From: Scenedesmus sp. ARA3
Lineage: Eukaryota; Chlorophyta; Chlorophyceae; Sphaeropleales; Scenedesmaceae
Direction: 5' to 3'
Assembly: GCA_004335835.1 (NCBI GenBank)
Contig: RWJK01000417.1
Coordinates: 1-43,198 of the forward strand
Length of the DNA: 43,198 nt
In this document: positions 40,078 through 43,198 of the stretch, piece by piece
Numbering within the stretch: the stretch's first letter is position 1
Layout of the letters: each line of letters starts with the position of its first letter
Program-made: the position numbers and the translations under genes
The notes under the pieces: generated by a model
Told to the model about the DNA's origin: nothing
The model's input: the letters and a program-made list of their open reading frames with translations, nothing else
Databases searched by the model: none

Positions 40078-41982
40078 ATGGCGTGTTGGAGCGAGCTGCC
40101 AGGACCTTGCCTGCAGGTTTGTGAACTGCAACCATTGGTTGCAAAGACTGTGCATAAGGTCTTGCCACCAACGGAACAAACCAAGTTAAAATTTTCGCGT
40201 TGCTTACTGCTGGGCAGATTTCAGCATAGCTGCCCACGGCGAAGGCCATGCTGCTGTGCACAAACCCTCTTGCCTGCTGCAATGATGCATGCTGCTTTCT
40301 GGGGGAATCACGAGGATGCACTTGGCTGTAGCCTGATTACTTTTCGCTCATACGCCACTCTCAACTTGCAGGTGATTAGCAGTCATATTGTCAGCGCCAG
40401 TGACATCGCAGCAGCACGCCTCAGCTGTGCCAACTGGTCACACGGCTTCTCTTTGCAGCACATTAGCCTCAACCTCAGCAGCAGCAACAGCAGCAGCAGC
40501 AGCAGCAGCAGCGGCAGAAGCAGCAGCAATGGCGCTGCATTAGACCTGGATCAGCGGTTGCAAAGGGCGTGGGAGATGCTGGCCTGCATCCAGCAGCGCA
40601 GGTCAGCCACCCGCGGCGTGACGCAAGTGCGCGTCACAGTCCCAGCTGGGGGCGCGGCTAGCGACTGTGCAGCAGCTACCCACAGTCAATGCAGCCAGCT
40701 TACCTGTATGTTGTCGCCAAGCTGTGTTGTTGATCAGCTTGGTGCGGCATTGCCGGAGCTGACAGCTCTTGACAGCATCAGCATACGCAGCAGTAGCAGC
40801 AGCACCTCAATCAGCCACCAAAGCCCTGCAGCAGCAGGGTCTGCCGTGCTCGCCAGTGCCTTGCAACCGCTGCTGCTGCAGCCGCGGCTGCAGTGCAGCC
40901 TACGCAGCCTCAGCCTGAGCCTGGCTAGCTGGCCAGCAGGCCACGAGCTTGCAGCGCTGCTGCAGCAGCTGCAGGGGCTGCGCAGCCTTAGCCTGCAGCA
41001 GTGCCCCCTGGCTGTCATCTGCCAGCTGCCGTTACTGCCGCAGCTGCAGCAGCTCAGCATCACTGGGCTGCTGCATGAGCCTGTGCCTGCCGGCTACAGC
41101 CTCAAGCAGCGCCCCATGCTGCCTGCGCTGCCTCAGCTGGCTGGCCTGCAGCTTCGCAGCATGCCGCTGGACCTGCGCGTGCAGGAGCTGGAGGGGATTG
41201 AGGCAGCAGTGCGCATGGCAACCAGGCAGCAGCAGCAGCAACAGGGCCAGCAGCTCAGGGCACTGCTGCTTGGCCTGCCACCAGCCTTGGCTCGTTCTGC
41301 AGCTCGCAACGGTACCTCCAGCAGCGGCAGCATTGCATGGCAGCGAGGGCAGTGGGTAGGCAGCAGCATTGCGCTGCAGTGCCCCGCCCTGCAGGAGCTG
41401 CGCAGTGACCTGGAGCTGGGCCCGGCTGTGCTGCAGCTGCAGCACCTCACCAGTCTGCATGGGGTGCACCCAGCTTGGCTGGAGGCAGCAGCCGCCTCAG
41501 CAGCAGCGCATGAAAACTCAGATGCATTGCCCCAACAGCAGCACGGCAGCTTACAGTTGCTGCCGCAACTGCAGCAGCTGCAGCACCTGGGGATTGGAGT
41601 TGACACAGCCGCTGACTGCCAGCTGCTGGCACAGCTGACCCACCTCAAGTCACTCATGGCCTGGTCCAGCAGCAGCTGCAAGCAGAGACAACGGCAGCAG
41701 CAGCAGCAGTGCCAGCAGTTGACAACAGCTGCTGGCAAGATAAGCAGCTGCACAGCAGCATGTGGTAGCAGCAGCAGCAGCAGCGGTAGCACAGGCAGAT
41801 GCTGCAGGGCCAGTTGCAGCATGGCCCCCAGCCTGCAGCTGGTGCTGGGCCAGGGCCTGGGCTGCTCACTGAGCAGCTTGGTGGTGGACGGCGCCTGGGG
41901 TGTGAGCAGCAGCGAGGTGGAGGCTGTGCTGCAGCAGTGCAGGCAGCTGAAGCATCTACAAGTCGTCGGCGGAGCATGCTGA
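40078..41982 (+). CDS. F-box/leucine-rich-repeat-like protein
   Basis: Preferred model: exon 1 40078-40116, exon 2 40372-41982, 549 residues. Joining them gives WSELPGPCLQ then VISSHIVSASDIAAARLSCA and NWSHGFS, a good F-box (W..LP ... I ... D.AAARL.C..W) at residues 4-42. F-box proteins recruit substrates to SCF ubiquitin ligases. Downstream are irregular leucine-rich repeats (LRSLSLSLASWPAG; LRSLSLQQCPLAV; LQQLSITGLL; LQHLTSLHGVHPAWL; LKHLQVVGGAC), interrupted by Ser, Gln and Ala runs from AGC/CAG repeats. The 255-nt intron has no stop and a length divisible by three, so the unspliced frame also reads through and gives 634 residues without a contiguous F-box. Donor GTTTGT is weak-to-moderate; acceptor CTTGCAG is good. 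Substrate unknown; such genes are often expanded in green algae. Confidence 0.75.
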   Translation: MACWSELPGPCLQVCELQPLVAKTVHKVLPPTEQTKLKFSRCLLLGRFQHSCPRRRPCCCAQTLLPAAMMHAAFWGNHEDALGCSLITFRSYATLNLQVISSHIVSASDIAAARLSCANWSHGFSLQHISLNLSSSNSSSSSSSSGRSSSNGAALDLDQRLQRAWEMLACIQQRRSATRGVTQVRVTVPAGGAASDCAAATHSQCSQLTCMLSPSCVVDQLGAALPELTALDSISIRSSSSSTSISHQSPAAAGSAVLASALQPLLLQPRLQCSLRSLSLSLASWPAGHELAALLQQLQGLRSLSLQQCPLAVICQLPLLPQLQQLSITGLLHEPVPAGYSLKQRPMLPALPQLAGLQLRSMPLDLRVQELEGIEAAVRMATRQQQQQQGQQLRALLLGLPPALARSAARNGTSSSGSIAWQRGQWVGSSIALQCPALQELRSDLELGPAVLQLQHLTSLHGVHPAWLEAAAASAAAHENSDALPQQQHGSLQLLPQLQQLQHLGIGVDTAADCQLLAQLTHLKSLMAWSSSSCKQRQRQQQQQCQQLTTAAGKISSCTAACGSSSSSSGSTGRCCRASCSMAPSLQLVLGQGLGCSLSSLVVDGAWGVSSSEVEAVLQQCRQLKHLQVVGGAC

Positions 41983-42567
41983 TATCAGGGCTTTGAGTTC
42001 AAGCATCAGCGATGGGTTGGCGGTAAGACTGTCAAGCAGGCAGCAGTTGTTGTGACTGTGCTGCAAACAGTGTTGCACAGTCTGTGGTGTTGGCTTGGCT
42101 ACCAGTGTTGATTCAGCATGCTGGCTTGAGTTTGCTCAAGTCAGGCCCCAACGGCGTATGGTTCAAGGCAGCTTGTCAGTGCAGTCATTGATTCATCGCT
42201 GCGTGCTCGTGTCCATCTGGTTGCTTTCATTGGTGTTGATCAGTGCATGTACACTTGGTGTCTGGTGCACAGCATTACTATAAGATGCGACAACCGAAGC
42301 CAGAGCTGACATGATGCTGTGGTGCGGAGGGTGTTGATGGAGTTGTGCTATGAAGCATGTATGCTTCGAGAATGCGTGCTGCTCAGGTTGCAGCCTGCGC
42401 CATTGAACCGTTGTGAGCACGACGACATGCTGTGCAGCACATGTGTCAGTCCGCCTTTGCAAGGTTGGGTTCAACCTGTTACCAAGTGACGCGCGCTCTT
42501 GAAATCCTCTGCCATGTGAGCCATCCCAGCGCAACATGTGGAAGGGTCATCATCATCATGTTACCCA
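41983..42567. other. Region between the F-box gene and the LINE fragment
   Basis: Holds the 3' UTR of the F-box gene and the 3' end of the minus-strand retroelement. A (CAT)4 run at 42548-42559 sits just past the LINE stop codon. No other gene seen. Confidence 0.5.
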
Positions 42568-43198
42568 TCAAGCCATAGCATCAACGCCATCGGCCCCGCG
42601 GCCCAATGGAGCGGCAACAGAAGGGAGCACTACACCATCATGTTTGCAAGCATTACGCACACCCCAAGCCTTTTCAAGAAAATCAGCAATGAACCTAGAC
42701 ACCAACAACCTAACAGAACCCCAAGCATCATCCGACACAAACCGCTGCACCTTCACCTCAGCATCTGTAATAGACAACAAGTTACGCAATTTTGCAGCGC
42801 AACCCGACAAAGCCCTAATCTCATTGAACATCTCATCTCTTTGCACAGACGTTGCAGCACAATCAAACATCAAATGTGACAATGACTCCACACCTGCACC
42901 ACATGCCGGCCATGCTGCATTACCATCAGCTCGCCTGCCACCATAACGGCTGGTGCGTTCATGTACAGCCAAACAACCCAAACGCACACGCATCATCAAC
43001 TCAACACCACGTGTAGGCGCCCCAGACCGCAAAAAGGGCCTGACCCGCTTAAACGTCATAGCATCAGCATGTTTAGGGTGCACATGCGTGACGTAACTCA
43101 ACAAAGTGGAATGCTCCAGCGATTCAGACATGATTCTATCTGCATGCAACTTCTTAATCTGCCCTGAAATGTGACTCTTGCAGCAGCTTGCACGCCCT
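42568..43198 (-). mobile_element. Non-LTR retrotransposon (LINE) 3' fragment, ORF2 C-terminus
   Basis: Open frame from the right edge to a stop at 42568-42570, about 210 codons seen; the reverse transcriptase proper would lie to the right, outside the window. The zinc-binding tail typical of LINE reverse transcriptases is recognisable: MMRVRLGCLAVHERTSRYGG followed by PACGAGVESLSHLMFDCAA. The canonical form is C-x2-C-x8-H-x4-C; here the first Cys is replaced by Trp (TGG, one base from TGC/TGT) while the second Cys, His and last Cys remain. After the stop, the sense strand carries (ATG)4, which may be the microsatellite-type 3' tail of the element. The ORF shows no frameshift in the visible part. 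Confidence 0.75.

Noticed and set aside
40078..41982. Single-exon 634-residue protein
   Set aside because: The 85 residues after codon 13 do not look like the family, while removing 40117-40371 restores a good F-box; I prefer the spliced model.

Overview
The window looks like nuclear DNA of a green alga (Chlorophyta, possibly Sphaeropleales or Scenedesmaceae; the family is inference). The genes are rich in short GT-AG introns, the DNA is GC-rich and full of CAG/CTG triplet runs, and the products include a plastid chlorophyll-synthesis factor (Ycf54), an HSP110, a plant-type vacuolar/plastid sugar porter and an F-box/LRR protein. No bacterial operon structure is present. I built the gene models by hand, joining exons so that phase and family alignment agree. 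No transcript evidence was available.

Layout, left to right: (1) LETM1-type mitochondrial inner-membrane protein on the minus strand, 5031 down to the left edge, C-terminus cut off. (2) A divergent WD40-like propeller protein on the plus strand, 5629-8856. (3) Ycf54/LCAA on the minus strand, 11305-9816. (4) ETF:ubiquinone oxidoreductase on the minus strand, 17498-12653, in 12 exons. (5) A divergent VGT1-like sugar/H+ symporter, plus strand, 17982-22006. (6) A cytochrome P450 on the plus strand, 22600-26916, in 11 exons. (7) A gene-poor stretch, 26917-32688, containing a compact terminal-inverted-repeat DNA transposon at 30024-31360 with a transposase-like C-terminal ORF. (8) HSP110 (Hsp70 superfamily) on the minus strand, 38676-32689, in 13 exons. 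(9) An F-box/LRR-like protein on the plus strand, 40078-41982, whose only intron is accidentally open and in frame. (10) The 3' end of a non-LTR retrotransposon on the minus strand, running off the right edge.

The host genes do not form one pathway. Two act in mitochondria (LETM1 in ion homeostasis, ETF-QO in electron entry from fatty-acid and amino-acid oxidation). One acts in the plastid (Ycf54, Mg-protoporphyrin monomethyl ester cyclase assembly). One is a cytosolic chaperone/exchange factor and one a membrane sugar carrier. LETM1/WD40 and ETF-QO/VGT1 are head-to-head pairs with about 0.6 and 0.5 kb between start codons, so they may share promoters.

I found no clear undescribed biological system. 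The most notable signals are the palindrome-bearing TIR element, a long intronic hairpin in ETF-QO, recurrent CTG tracts placed as the polypyrimidine tract at 3' splice sites, two apparent GC-AG introns, and the frame-preserving intron of the F-box gene.
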